The notes: generated by a model not told the origin, from the sequence alone. Positions 23,721-32,514 are shown, numbered from the stretch's first letter. The stretch is DNA of 64,000 bases from Sphingopyxis sp. (GCA_016793775.1 JAEULK010000092.1:62001-126000); one strand, 5' to 3'. Numbers and translations: made by a program.

Positions 23721-25226
23721 TCAGCGCAGCGCCCGGATGGCGCGCACCGCGCTGCCCAGCGAGGCCTGGAAATCGGCGGGTTTATAGGCGTTGGGGTCCT
23801 TCACCGCGGCATAGGCGCGGTCGATGTCGCCGCGGATGCCGGCGGCGGCGCCGACGGTGATCCGCCCCGACGAGACCATCGAATTGAGCAGGGTATCGAC
23901 CCCCATCACCGCCTGCTGCGATCCCGAATAGTCGGTGAGGCGGTCATTGAGCGCCTTGGCCGAAATCGCATCGACGAGCGCGAAGGCGTCGGTGCCCGAG
24001 AAATTGCGCGAGGCGAAGGCGGCCTTGAGCTTGCCGACCGTCGCGCCGAGCTGGGCCGCGGCGGCTTTCGCGCTGTCGCGGTCGACGGTCATCGCGCGGT
24101 GGAAGGCGGCGGTGCGCGTCGACAATTCAGCGGCCAGATCGGCCGAGACCAGCCGCGCCGCGGCGGACAGCATGATCAGATTTTCGTCATTATAGGGGGG
24201 CATGCCTTCGGGCCAGTCGGCACCATTGCCCAGCGTGCGCCCGGGATTGTCCAGGCTGGTCTTCACCGGCTTCGCCTGGTCGAAGATGCGGCGGTGGCAG
24301 CTGTGGCAATCGAGGAAATAGAATTCGGGGAACATGCCCTCGGCCCCGCGCTTCGACTGGAAGAGCGTCAGGCTGCGTTCGAGCGCCGCCGCCTGGCCGA
24401 CCGCCCACATCTGGACATGGTCGGTCTGCGCGCCCTTGGCGCCGAACTTGCGCCAGCCATAATCCTCATCCTCCTGGTGATGCGCCTGGAGCGAGGAGAA
24501 GAGATCGAGCTCGAAGCTGATCCGCGGATGCCCCGCCGCCATGATGCGGTGGGTGACGAACTGGCCCTCGCCCGCCGAGCCGAAATGGCAATCGACGCAC
24601 ACCCCGGCGCGCACGACCGGATCCTCGAGCTTGCGGAGGCCCGCGGACAGGTTGGCGAGATGCTTTTCGCGGCTTTCGCGGTCGGGGTCGGCGTTGGTGC
24701 CGATGCCGGCATAATGGCTGGCGATCCAGCCGCCCGCGGGGCCGTGGCACGATTCGCAGCCGACTCCGTCCTCGAGCGGCACGGTGCCGCGCATCGCGCC
24801 GCCCGCCGCGTCGATCGCGCCCTTGCTGCTGTGGCAGCCGAGGCACATCGGCGCCGTCGCCGCGTCCTTGAGGCCAAGATTGCGCGCGATGAACTGGCTG
24901 CGATTGTTGCTCAGCACCGCCCAGGCCCGGCTGTGCGCGCCGCCGGGGGTCGAGGGTTCCTGCCATTTCATCAGCTCGTCCTGGCGGACGACGGTGCCGT
25001 CGCCTTCCATCCGGCCGTGACAGGTCGATCCGGCGCAGGAGGCGACACCGGTGTAGCGGCCGCCGGCCTCGCCCTGCGAGCGCGCGGGCGGGGCCGCGAG
25101 GACGGCCGCGACGGCAAGCGCCGCCAGCAACAGCACAAGGGCGGCAAATGCCGCGAGCGGACGCTGGACGGCGGCCAAGGCCGCCGAAGGCCGATCGCGG
25201 CGCTCCTTTCCAGCGTGCGTCGTCAT
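23721..25226 (-). CDS. Multiheme cytochrome of the c554-like type
   Basis: A 501-aa exported cytochrome and the promoter-proximal gene of the operon. Residues 22-50 form an uncleaved-anchor or signal segment. Heme sites: an unusual CX4CH (CAGSTCH, C64-H70), then CXXCH at C128-H132, C157-H161, C210-H214 and C307-H311. Intervening conserved stretches (VGCESCHGPAGGWIASHY, MAAGHPRISFEL) resemble cytochrome c554-family sequences. The C-terminal 180 residues lack heme motifs and are helical. It could be the periplasmic carrier that passes electrons to or from the decaheme-barrel complex encoded downstream. If the CX4CH site binds heme, it is a pentaheme protein. Confidence 0.82.
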   Translation of the reverse strand: MTTHAGKERRDRPSAALAAVQRPLAAFAALVLLLAALAVAAVLAAPPARSQGEAGGRYTGVASCAGSTCHGRMEGDGTVVRQDELMKWQEPSTPGGAHSRAWAVLSNNRSQFIARNLGLKDAATAPMCLGCHSSKGAIDAAGGAMRGTVPLEDGVGCESCHGPAGGWIASHYAGIGTNADPDRESREKHLANLSAGLRKLEDPVVRAGVCVDCHFGSAGEGQFVTHRIMAAGHPRISFELDLFSSLQAHHQEDEDYGWRKFGAKGAQTDHVQMWAVGQAAALERSLTLFQSKRGAEGMFPEFYFLDCHSCHRRIFDQAKPVKTSLDNPGRTLGNGADWPEGMPPYNDENLIMLSAAARLVSADLAAELSTRTAAFHRAMTVDRDSAKAAAAQLGATVGKLKAAFASRNFSGTDAFALVDAISAKALNDRLTDYSGSQQAVMGVDTLLNSMVSSGRITVGAAAGIRGDIDRAYAAVKDPNAYKPADFQASLGSAVRAIRALR

Positions 25227-25274
25227 CGCAGAACCCCTTTTACCGCGCCCGGCGCTTTTGCACCTCGGCCGTCC

Positions 25275-26630
25275 TTACACCACGCCGAACGCCAGCATCG
25301 CGTCGGCCACCTTCTTGAAGCCCGCGATATTGGCGCCCTTCACATAGTCGATATAGCCGCCGCCCTGGTCGCCATAGGTCAGGCAGCTCTTGTGGATGCC
25401 GTCCATGATGTCCTTGAGCATCTGCTGCAGCTCGCTTTCCTTCCAGCTGCGGCGTTCGCTGTTCTGGCTCATTTCGAGGCCCGATACCGCGACGCCGCCG
25501 GCATTCGCCGCCTTGCCGGGAGCGAACATGATCTTCGCATCCTTGAAGACATGCACGCCTTCCAGGTTGGTCGGCATGTTGGCGCCTTCGCTGACCGCGA
25601 TGCAGCCATTGGCGACCAGCGCCTTGGCATCGGCGCCGAGCAGCTCGTTCTGCGTCGCACAGGGCAAGGCGACGTCGCATTTGACGCCCCACGGGGTCTT
25701 GCCCGCGGTGAAGCTCGCGCCCTTGAACTCGTCGCAATATTCCTCGATCCGGCCGCGGCGGTGTGTCTTGTGCGCCTTCACCCAGTCGATCTTTTCCTGG
25801 GTGATGCCGTCGGGATCGTGGATGAAGCCGCCCGAATCGGACAGCGTCAGCACCTTGCCGCCGAGCTGGACGATCTTTTCCGCCGCATGCGTCGCGACAT
25901 TGCCCGAGCCCGAGATCACCGCGGTCTTGCCGACCAGGTCCATGTCTTTCGCCGCCAGCATGTTCTGGAGGAAATAGACCGCGCCATAGCCGGTCGCCTC
26001 GGTGCGGATCAGCGAGCCGCCCCATTCGAGGCCCTTGCCGGTGAGCACGCCGGTGAATTCGTTGGTGATGCGCTTATACTGGCCGAACATGAAGCCGATT
26101 TCGCGGCCGCCCACGCCGATGTCGCCCGCCGGCACGTCGATGTCGGCGCCGATGTGGCGATAGAGTTCGGTCATGAAGCTCTGGCAGAAGCGCATGATCT
26201 CACGCACGCTCTTGCCCTTGGGGTTGAAGTTCGACCCGCCCTTGCCGCCGCCCATGGGCAGGCCGGTCAGCGCGTTCTTGAACGTCTGTTCGAAGGCCAG
26301 GAATTTGAGCACCGATTCGGTGACCGAGGGGTGGAAACGGATGCCGCCCTTATACGGGCCGATCGCATTGTTGTTCTGGACGCGCCAGCCGCGCTGGACG
26401 CGGACATTGCCATTGTCATCCTCCCAGCAAACGCGGAAGGACACGACCCGGTCGGGTTCGGCGATGCGCCGCAAAATCTGCTGCGCGTGATATTCTTCCT
26501 TGTCCTTGATGAAGTCGAAGATGTCTTCGGCGACTTCCTGTACCGCCTGGACGAACTCGGGCTGCCCCGGGTTGCGCTTCGACACACCCTCCATGAACGT
26601 CTTGAAATCGACGTGATCTGAAACTGCCAT
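25275..26630 (-). CDS. gdhA: NADP-type glutamate dehydrogenase
   Basis: A 451-aa hexameric-type GDH that aminates 2-oxoglutarate to glutamate. Clear motifs: substrate-site Lys region GPYKGGIRFHPSV, PMGGGKGGSNFNPKGKS, catalytic Asp region DVPAGDIGVGGREIGFM, and Rossmann TAVISGSGNVATHAAEK. Length and segments such as CATQNELLGADAKALVANG are those of the 450-aa GdhA group, usually NADP-dependent; coenzyme preference is inferred. A strong ribosome binding site (GGGGAGGGG) precedes the ATG. It is 48 bp upstream of nothing on its strand except the cytochrome operon, whose first gene lies beyond 25226, so the two units could be read together or separately. Confidence 0.95.
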   Translation of the reverse strand: MAVSDHVDFKTFMEGVSKRNPGQPEFVQAVQEVAEDIFDFIKDKEEYHAQQILRRIAEPDRVVSFRVCWEDDNGNVRVQRGWRVQNNNAIGPYKGGIRFHPSVTESVLKFLAFEQTFKNALTGLPMGGGKGGSNFNPKGKSVREIMRFCQSFMTELYRHIGADIDVPAGDIGVGGREIGFMFGQYKRITNEFTGVLTGKGLEWGGSLIRTEATGYGAVYFLQNMLAAKDMDLVGKTAVISGSGNVATHAAEKIVQLGGKVLTLSDSGGFIHDPDGITQEKIDWVKAHKTHRRGRIEEYCDEFKGASFTAGKTPWGVKCDVALPCATQNELLGADAKALVANGCIAVSEGANMPTNLEGVHVFKDAKIMFAPGKAANAGGVAVSGLEMSQNSERRSWKESELQQMLKDIMDGIHKSCLTYGDQGGGYIDYVKGANIAGFKKVADAMLAFGVV

Positions 26631-26789
26631 GCACCCCTCCCCTGTTGGCCGGGAAAATTTCGGTGCGACCCCTTTTGCGATTTTATCGTTGACCGACCTC
26701 GCCCTTCAAAGGCTACACCATCGTCCGGCAAAGGCAAGCCGCGACGACGCACGGCGCGGATTTTTTCGCAGCCGCACAAAGGGGCAAAA

Positions 26790-27728
26790 ATGAACGAGAG
26801 CAAGAAGATGGCCGGGGGCATGACACGGACGGGGGCGGGGTTGCTGATCGCCGCCTTCCTGTTGCTGGCGGGGGCGGTCGGTTATGCGATCTGGCGCGAT
26901 TCGGGGCAGCAGGGCGCCGTTTCGGCGACCCAACCACCCCCCGCACCCGGCGACCAGCTCGCCGCGCTGGAGGCGCGGACCCGCGCCGAGCCGAACAGCG
27001 CCGACGCCTGGACCGCGCTCGGCGCGGCGCGGTTCGACCTCGAAAATTATCCCGGCGCGGTCGCGGCGTATGAAAAGGCGACCGCCCTTTCGCCCGATTC
27101 GGCGGGGTTGTGGTCGGCGCTCGGCGAGGCGCGGGTGATGGCCAGCGAGCGCGATCCGATGCCGGCGGCGGCACTCGCGGCGTTCGACAAGGCGATCGCG
27201 CTCGACGCGAAGGACCCCCGTGCGCGCTATTTCCTCGCGGTGAAAAAGGATGTCGGTGGCGACCACAAGGGCGCGATCGCCGACTGGTTCGCGCTGCTCG
27301 AGGACACGCCGCAGGGCGCGCCATGGGAAGCGGACCTGCGCCGCACGATCGAACAGGTCGGCGCGATTCACAAGATCGAGGTGGCGGGCCGGCTGGCAAG
27401 CACGCGGCCGCGCCCGCTGACCGCCGACGAGATGCCGGTCGCCGCGCGCGCGATCCCGGGGCCCACCCGCGCCGACATGGAGGCCGCGTCGCAGCTGCCC
27501 AAGGGCCAGCAGGACGTGATGATCCAGGGCATGGTCGACGGGCTGGAAACCAAGCTGAAGGCCAATCCCAAAGACGTCGACCGCTGGATCATGCTGATGC
27601 GCAGCCGCATGACGCTGGGCGAGAGTGCGAAGGCGGCGCAGGCGCTGAAGGACGGCATCGCCGCCAATCCGGGCGCGGCGGCGCGGCTGAAGGCGCAGGC
27701 GCAATTGCTGGGGGTTCCGGGGGCCTGA
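26790..27728 (+). CDS. Membrane-anchored TPR protein, CcmI/CycH-like
   Basis: A 312-aa protein with an N-terminal transmembrane helix (GLLIAAFLLLAGAVGYAIW) and a periplasmic TPR domain: WTALGAARFDLENYPGAVA, AYEKATALSPDSAGLWSALG and RDPMPAAALAAFDKAIAL form consecutive TPRs, and a further TPR-like pair lies at the C-terminus. The layout resembles the periplasmic half of CcmI (CycH), which presents apocytochrome c to the heme-ligation machinery. The gene lies within 2 kb of the multiheme cytochrome operon but no other ccm genes are adjacent, so the cytochrome-maturation role is only suggested. Divergent from gdhA. Confidence 0.7.
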   Translation: MNESKKMAGGMTRTGAGLLIAAFLLLAGAVGYAIWRDSGQQGAVSATQPPPAPGDQLAALEARTRAEPNSADAWTALGAARFDLENYPGAVAAYEKATALSPDSAGLWSALGEARVMASERDPMPAAALAAFDKAIALDAKDPRARYFLAVKKDVGGDHKGAIADWFALLEDTPQGAPWEADLRRTIEQVGAIHKIEVAGRLASTRPRPLTADEMPVAARAIPGPTRADMEAASQLPKGQQDVMIQGMVDGLETKLKANPKDVDRWIMLMRSRMTLGESAKAAQALKDGIAANPGAAARLKAQAQLLGVPGA

Positions 27729-27734
27729 TTTTTT

Positions 27735-27893
27735 GTTCACGCGGAGCCGCGGAGAATCGATATTCCCCTTCGCCCTGAGCTTGTCGAAGGGCTGTTCTTC
27801 CTTCCCACGGTGAAGAGAAGAACGGTGCTTCGACAAGCTCAGCACGAACGAGGCTGGGAGACTCTCTCCGCGCCTCCGCGTCTCCGCGTGAAC
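27735..27893. repeat. Nested long palindromic intergenic element
   Basis: Outer arms GTTCACGCGGAG (27735-27746) and CTCCGCGTGAAC (27882-27893) enclose perfect 15-bp arms CTGAGCTTGTCGAAG (27775-27789) and CTTCGACAAGCTCAG (27828-27842), with GTTCTT and AAGAAC inside. It fills the space between the convergent TPR gene and putA. It could fold into one long cruciform or RNA hairpin. Confidence 0.8.
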
Positions 27894-27896
27894 CCT

Positions 27897-30800
27897 TTAC
27901 CCCGCCATCAGCGCCGCATTGCCGCCCGCCGCAGTGATGTCGGTCGAGATCGACTTTTCCTCGGCGAAGCGGAACAGATAATGCGGGCCGCCAGCCTTGG
28001 GGCCGGTGCCCGACAGGCCGCGGCCGCCGAAGGGCTGCGAGCCGACGATCGCGCCGATCTGGTTGCGGTTCACATAGACGTTGCCGACCGCCGCGCGCGC
28101 CGCGACATGCGCCGCGACGCCGTCGATGCGCGTGTGCACGCCGAGCGTCAGGCCATAGCCCGAGGCGTTGATCGCATCGATCAGCGCATCGAGCTCGCCG
28201 CCCTTCCACGTCGCGACATGCAGCACGGGGCCGAAGATTTCGCGCTTCAGGTCGGTGACGGCGTCGAGGCGGATCAGCGCGGGGCGGACGAAATGGCCGC
28301 CGGGGGGCAGGACGCCGCCCGCCTCGGCGAGCACGCGCCCCGCAGCGCGCGCGTCCGCGACATAGGTGGCGATATTGGTCTGGGCTTCCTCGTCGATGAT
28401 CGGGCCGGTATCGGTGGCGAGCAGGGCGGGGTCGCCGACCGCGAGCTCGGCCATCGCGCCCGCGACCATCTCGATCATGCCCTCGGCGACATCCTCCTGC
28501 ACGCAGAGCAGCCGCAGCGCCGAGCAGCGCTGGCCCGCAGACTGGAAGGCCGAGGCAACGGCATCGCGCGCGACCTGTTCGGGCAGCGCGGTCGAATCGA
28601 CGATCATCGCATTGGCGCCGCCCGTTTCGGCGATCAGCGTCGCGATCGGGCCGTCGCGCATTGCAAGGCTGCGATTGATCAGCCGCGCGACCTCGGTCGA
28701 GCCGGTGAAGGCGACACCGACGACCTCGTCATGCCCCGTCACCGCCGCGCCGACGGTCTCGCCGCGGCCGGGTAGGAAATGGAGGATTTCGGCGGGAATA
28801 CCCGCCTCGTGGAGCAGTTCGACCGCGGCGTGGGCGATCAGCGGCGTCTGTTCGGCGGGCTTGGCGAGCACGGCATTGCCCGCGGCGAGCGCCGCCGACA
28901 CCTGCCCCAGGAAGATCGCGAGCGGGAAATTCCACGGGCTGATGCACGCGAAGATGCCCTTGCCCTCGAGCATCAGCTCGTTGCGCTCGCCGGTCGGGCC
29001 GGGCAGCGACAGCGGATGGGTGAAATGCGCGCGCGCGTGGCTCGCATAATAGCGCAGGAAATCGACCGCCTCGCGCACCTCGGCGACGGCATCGACGAGC
29101 GTCTTACCCGCCTCGTCGATCGCGAGGCCGAGGAAGAGCGCGTCGCGCTCCTCGAGCAGGTCGGCGGCGCGCTCGAGCCGCTCGGCGCGGAAGGCGCCGC
29201 CCGCGAGGCTCCAATGCTCCTGCACCGGCTTCGATGCGGCGACGGCGGCATCGACCGCGGCCGCATCGGCCTCGATCACCGAGCCGATAACGGCGCCGGT
29301 CGCCGGGTTATGGACGGGCACGGCGGTGCCGGTCAGCGTGCGTCCCGCGACGATCGGCGCCGCGACCGGGCCCGCGCGGCGCGCCTTGGCGATCGCCGCC
29401 ATCAATGCTTCGGGCACGCCCGGTTCGCCAAGGTCATATCCGCGCGAGTTGCGGCGCTCGGGGTCGAGCAGGGTGCGACCGGTCGCGATCGTCGAGACTT
29501 TGCTCGCGATGCTACGCGGGTCGACCGCGAGCTGCTCGGCGCTGACGTCGGGGTCCGAGAATTGGTGCACGAAGCTGGAGTTCGCGCCATTTTCGAGCAG
29601 GCGGCGGACGAGATAGGCGAGCAGGTCGCGGTGGGTGCCGACGGGGGCATAGACGCGCACCGGGCGCGGCGGCGGGAACAGCCCGACGATCGCGTCATGC
29701 GCGCCCTCGCCCATGCCGTGCAATCGCTGCAGCTCGTAATCGGCGCCCGCGAACAGCTCGGCGACGAAGGCCAATGTCATCGCATTATGGCTGGCGAAGG
29801 CGGGGAAGATCGCGTCCTGCGCCTCGCGGAGGATCTGCGCGCAATGCATATAATTGAGGTCGGTGTGATTCTTCGCGGTGAAGACCGGGAAGTCGGCGAG
29901 GCCCATGGTCTGCGCGCGCTTGATCTCGGTATCCCAGTAGGCGCCTTTCACCAGCCGCATCGACAGCTTGACCCCGCGCGCGCGGGCTTTCGCCGCGACC
30001 CAGCGGATCACTTCGGGCGCACGCTTCTGATAGGCCTGGATCACGATGCCGAGCCCGGTCCAGCCATCGGCGATGCCGGCGTCGATCAGCGCGGCATAGA
30101 CGTCCATATGCGGTTCGAGCCGGTCGCTTTCCTCGGCATCGATCATCAGCGGGATGTTCACCGCGCGCGCCGCGCGCGCGAGTTCGATCACGCGCGGGAC
30201 GAGTTCGTCGCGGACGCGCTGGCCTTGCAGATATTCGTAGCGCGGGTGGAGCGCCGACAGCTTGATCGAGATGCCATGATTGGCGTGCGGATCGCCCGTC
30301 TTCGCGTTCTTGCCGATGCGCGTGATCGCAGTCGCATAGCTGTCGTAATAGCGCTTGGCGTCTCCGGCGGTGCGCGCGGCCTCGCCGAGCATGTCGAAAC
30401 TCGCCAGCTCCGACTTCTCCTTGTCGGCGCGCTTGACCGCGGCGTCGATCGTCTCGCCCATCACGAATTGCTGGCCGAGCATCTTCATCGCCGCGAGCGA
30501 CGCCTGGCGGATCACCGGCTCGCCCGAGCGGCGGATCATCGATTTCAGGAGCGCGAGCGGGTTCGCCTTGCTGCCCATCACGCCGAGCATCAGCGTCGCC
30601 GAGCCGAGCGACAGGCCGCGCGCCGACAGCGCGACGATCAGCGGGCTGTCCTCATCCTCGCCCTCGTTCCAGCGGCGTCCGGCGATCTTGTCGCGGATCA
30701 GCGCATTGGCGGTCGCGCTGTCGGGGACGCGCAGCAGCGCCTCGGCGAGGCACATCAGCACGACGCCCTCCTCGGTCGACAGGCGATAGCGGTTCATCAG

Positions 30801-30986
30801 CTGTGCGACGAGCGTCTCGCGCTCGCCCTCGGCCTTCGCCTTGCGAATGAGGGCCAGCCCGCGCGCGGTGGTCGCCGCAACCGTGGCGGGCGAGCGGGCG
30901 AGTTCGGCGCGCAGATCGGCGACGATATCACTTTCGGGGCGGCGGGCGAGGGCGCGGAGGGCGGCGCGGTCGGTGCTTTCGGTCAT
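27897..30986 (-). CDS. putA: Bifunctional proline dehydrogenase / P5C dehydrogenase PutA
   Basis: A 1029-aa enzyme that oxidises proline to glutamate in two channelled steps. No ribbon-helix-helix DNA-binding domain precedes the helical arm, so this is the short, non-regulatory PutA type. The FAD-dependent PRODH barrel (about 130-460) shows ISIKLSALHPRYEYLQ, LMIDAEESDRLE and VRLVKGAYWDTEIKRAQ-like segments (here MRLVKGAYWDTEIKRA). The ALDH domain (about 540-1000) contains SPWNFPLAIFLGQV, VAFTGSTEVARLI, LIAETGGANAMIVD and catalytic Cys in SAGQRCSALRLL. Expressed divergently from an Lrp-type regulator, as is common for PutR-PutA pairs. Its product glutamate can feed the nearby GdhA. Confidence 0.95.
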   Translation of the reverse strand: MTESTDRAALRALARRPESDIVADLRAELARSPATVAATTARGLALIRKAKAEGERETLVAQLMNRYRLSTEEGVVLMCLAEALLRVPDSATANALIRDKIAGRRWNEGEDEDSPLIVALSARGLSLGSATLMLGVMGSKANPLALLKSMIRRSGEPVIRQASLAAMKMLGQQFVMGETIDAAVKRADKEKSELASFDMLGEAARTAGDAKRYYDSYATAITRIGKNAKTGDPHANHGISIKLSALHPRYEYLQGQRVRDELVPRVIELARAARAVNIPLMIDAEESDRLEPHMDVYAALIDAGIADGWTGLGIVIQAYQKRAPEVIRWVAAKARARGVKLSMRLVKGAYWDTEIKRAQTMGLADFPVFTAKNHTDLNYMHCAQILREAQDAIFPAFASHNAMTLAFVAELFAGADYELQRLHGMGEGAHDAIVGLFPPPRPVRVYAPVGTHRDLLAYLVRRLLENGANSSFVHQFSDPDVSAEQLAVDPRSIASKVSTIATGRTLLDPERRNSRGYDLGEPGVPEALMAAIAKARRAGPVAAPIVAGRTLTGTAVPVHNPATGAVIGSVIEADAAAVDAAVAASKPVQEHWSLAGGAFRAERLERAADLLEERDALFLGLAIDEAGKTLVDAVAEVREAVDFLRYYASHARAHFTHPLSLPGPTGERNELMLEGKGIFACISPWNFPLAIFLGQVSAALAAGNAVLAKPAEQTPLIAHAAVELLHEAGIPAEILHFLPGRGETVGAAVTGHDEVVGVAFTGSTEVARLINRSLAMRDGPIATLIAETGGANAMIVDSTALPEQVARDAVASAFQSAGQRCSALRLLCVQEDVAEGMIEMVAGAMAELAVGDPALLATDTGPIIDEEAQTNIATYVADARAAGRVLAEAGGVLPPGGHFVRPALIRLDAVTDLKREIFGPVLHVATWKGGELDALIDAINASGYGLTLGVHTRIDGVAAHVAARAAVGNVYVNRNQIGAIVGSQPFGGRGLSGTGPKAGGPHYLFRFAEEKSISTDITAAGGNAALMAG

Positions 30987-31029
30987 AGCGCCAGTCTATC
31001 GCAACGGCGCGCGGCGATCTGTCTTAATA

Positions 31030-31068
31030 TGGCCGATTGGATTTATCTTTTGACCTGATTTGGCCGAT
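31030..31068. promoter_or_regulatory. Candidate PutR/Lrp binding sites in putA-regulator intergenic region
   Basis: The direct repeat TGGCCGAT occurs at 31030-31037 and 31061-31068, exactly 31 bp apart (about three helical turns), within an A+T-rich stretch between the divergent putA and Lrp-type genes. A TTGACC -35-like element (31050-31055) faces the regulator gene. Confidence 0.45.
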
Positions 31069-31099
31069 AATTTAGTCCAGATGCGTGAACAATGAACCT

Positions 31100-31555
31100 A
31101 TGGCAGTCGATCTGGACGATTTCGACCGCAAGATCCTCGCGATTCTGCGCAAGGATGGCCGCATCACCTTCACCGAGCTGGCGCAGCAGGTCGGGCTGTC
31201 GAAGACGCCGTGCCAGCAGCGCGTCCGGCGGCTGGTCGAGCAGGGGGTGATCACCGGCTTTGCGGCGATCGTCGATCCGGCCAAGGTCGGACTCGATCAT
31301 GTCGCCTTTGCCGAGGTGCGCCTGTCGGACACGCGCGAGGCGGCCCTCAAGGAATTCAACGCCGCGGTGCGCCGGATCGCCGAGATCGAGGAATGCCATA
31401 TGATCGCGAGCAGCTTCGACTATCTGCTCAAGGTCCGCACCTCGGACATGCGCCGCTACCGCACCGTGCTCGGCGAAAAAATATCGAGCCTGCCGCATGT
31501 CGCGAGCACCTCGACCTTCGTGGTGATGGAAACGGTGCGCGAAGCCGCGCGGTGA
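31100..31555 (+). CDS. Lrp/AsnC-family transcriptional regulator (PutR-like)
   Basis: A 151-aa regulator. Residues 1-60 form the AsnC-type winged HTH (DDFDRKILAILRKDGRI, FTELAQQVGLSKTPCQQRV), and residues 65-150 the RAM ligand-binding/oligomerisation domain (FAEVRLSDTREAALKEF, YLLKVRTSDMRRYRTV). The position directly opposite putA and the TGGCCGAT repeats in the shared region argue for a proline-responsive PutR. A GTG at 31085 would add five residues; I prefer the ATG at 31100 (MAVDLDDFDRK), matching the usual start. Confidence 0.9.
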   Translation: MAVDLDDFDRKILAILRKDGRITFTELAQQVGLSKTPCQQRVRRLVEQGVITGFAAIVDPAKVGLDHVAFAEVRLSDTREAALKEFNAAVRRIAEIEECHMIASSFDYLLKVRTSDMRRYRTVLGEKISSLPHVASTSTFVVMETVREAAR

Positions 31556-31607
31556 TGAAGGTCGCTGTTGACGATCGCCGGGTCGGCGTGCCAATGGCCC
31601 GGCACAG

Positions 31608-31681
31608 GCGGGTGTAGCTCAATGGTAGAGCAGCAGCTTCCCAAGCTGAATACGGGGGTTCGATTCCCCTCACCCGCTCCA
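31608..31681 (+). tRNA. tRNA-Gly (anticodon CCC)
   Basis: Cloverleaf: acceptor GCGGGTG/CACCCGC, D-arm GCTC-AATGGTA-GAGC, anticodon loop TTCCCAA (anticodon CCC) on stem GCAGC/GCTGA (outer pair mismatched), T-arm GGGGG-TTCGATT-CCCCT, discriminator T and encoded CCA. It reads GGG glycine codons. Confidence 0.93.
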
Positions 31682-31737
31682 GACAATCGCAGCGATTTGG
31701 CCGGGCCAGATCGCGATCGGCGAAAGTCCGGCCAACC

Positions 31738-32514
31738 CTATCCCTCGCGCACCGACACCGACTGGCCGACCAGTTCGATCTCGCGATAGGCGGTGAGGAA
31801 GGCGATGTCGGCGGCGTCGCGGCCGACGCAGATGCGCGCCATCGCATCGGCCGCCGCCATGCCGGTCGCATCGACGGGATGCCAGTCGCCCGCCAGATAG
31901 ATTTCGGCGACGGCGTGGAAATCCTGCGGATCGACGCCGAGCGCATAGACGCTCGCCATGCGCGCCGGGATATGCGCGGCGCGGGCGAGCGCGATCATCA
32001 CATGCGCATAGTCGCGGCACACGCCGCGCCGTTCGACGAAGCTGTCGAGCGCCCCCGTCTCCGCATCGCTCGACCCCGCGACATAGGTGAAGCGGTCCTC
32101 GATCCAGTCGCGCATGCGCGCGATCTTGGCACCGCCCTCATGGTCGCCGAAACGGCGTTCGACGAAGGCGTGGAACTTGTTCGACGGGCAATAGCGCGAT
32201 TCGTTGAGATAGGGGACGGCTTCGGCGGGCAGGCGGTGCAGCGGAACCTCGACAAGGCTCGCGAGATCGACGGCGGGGCGGTCGATCGCAACCGTGGCGC
32301 GGTAGGCGACGCGCAAATGCCCCTCCTCGCGCAGCCAGATCGGGTCGCAAATCCCGTTCGCGGTCGGCACGCGCGAAAGGAGGTCGGGTTTGCCGAGGTC
32401 GAGCGACGCGTCGAGCACGCGCTGGCCATGGCCGTCGGCGGCCTCGATCTGCAGCATCAGGTCGACCGTTTCGGGCAGCCGGTAATTTAGGGAGGCGGAT
32501 ATTTCGAGTTTCAT
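31738..32514 (-). CDS. Transglutaminase-like cysteine peptidase-fold protein
   Basis: A 258-aa cytosolic-looking protein. An N-terminal beta-rich domain (residues 1-110, LEISASLNYRLPETVDLML) precedes a transglutaminase-like core: catalytic Cys in FVERRGVCRDYAHV, His in PQDFHAVAEIYL and Asp in WHPVDATGM. This is the arrangement of the widespread bacterial transglutaminase-N/core proteins, whose substrate is generally unknown. No circularly linked ATP-grasp/alpha-E genes are adjacent as in the usual cluster. Convergent with the tRNA-Gly gene. Confidence 0.88.
   Translation of the reverse strand: MKLEISASLNYRLPETVDLMLQIEAADGHGQRVLDASLDLGKPDLLSRVPTANGICDPIWLREEGHLRVAYRATVAIDRPAVDLASLVEVPLHRLPAEAVPYLNESRYCPSNKFHAFVERRFGDHEGGAKIARMRDWIEDRFTYVAGSSDAETGALDSFVERRGVCRDYAHVMIALARAAHIPARMASVYALGVDPQDFHAVAEIYLAGDWHPVDATGMAAADAMARICVGRDAADIAFLTAYREIELVGQSVSVREG

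Noticed and set aside
20290-23787. Long plus-strand frame opposite the barrel and lipoprotein genes
   Set aside because: Arg/Asp/Ala-rich composition without motifs; the minus-strand proteins have signal peptide, lipobox and barrel features.
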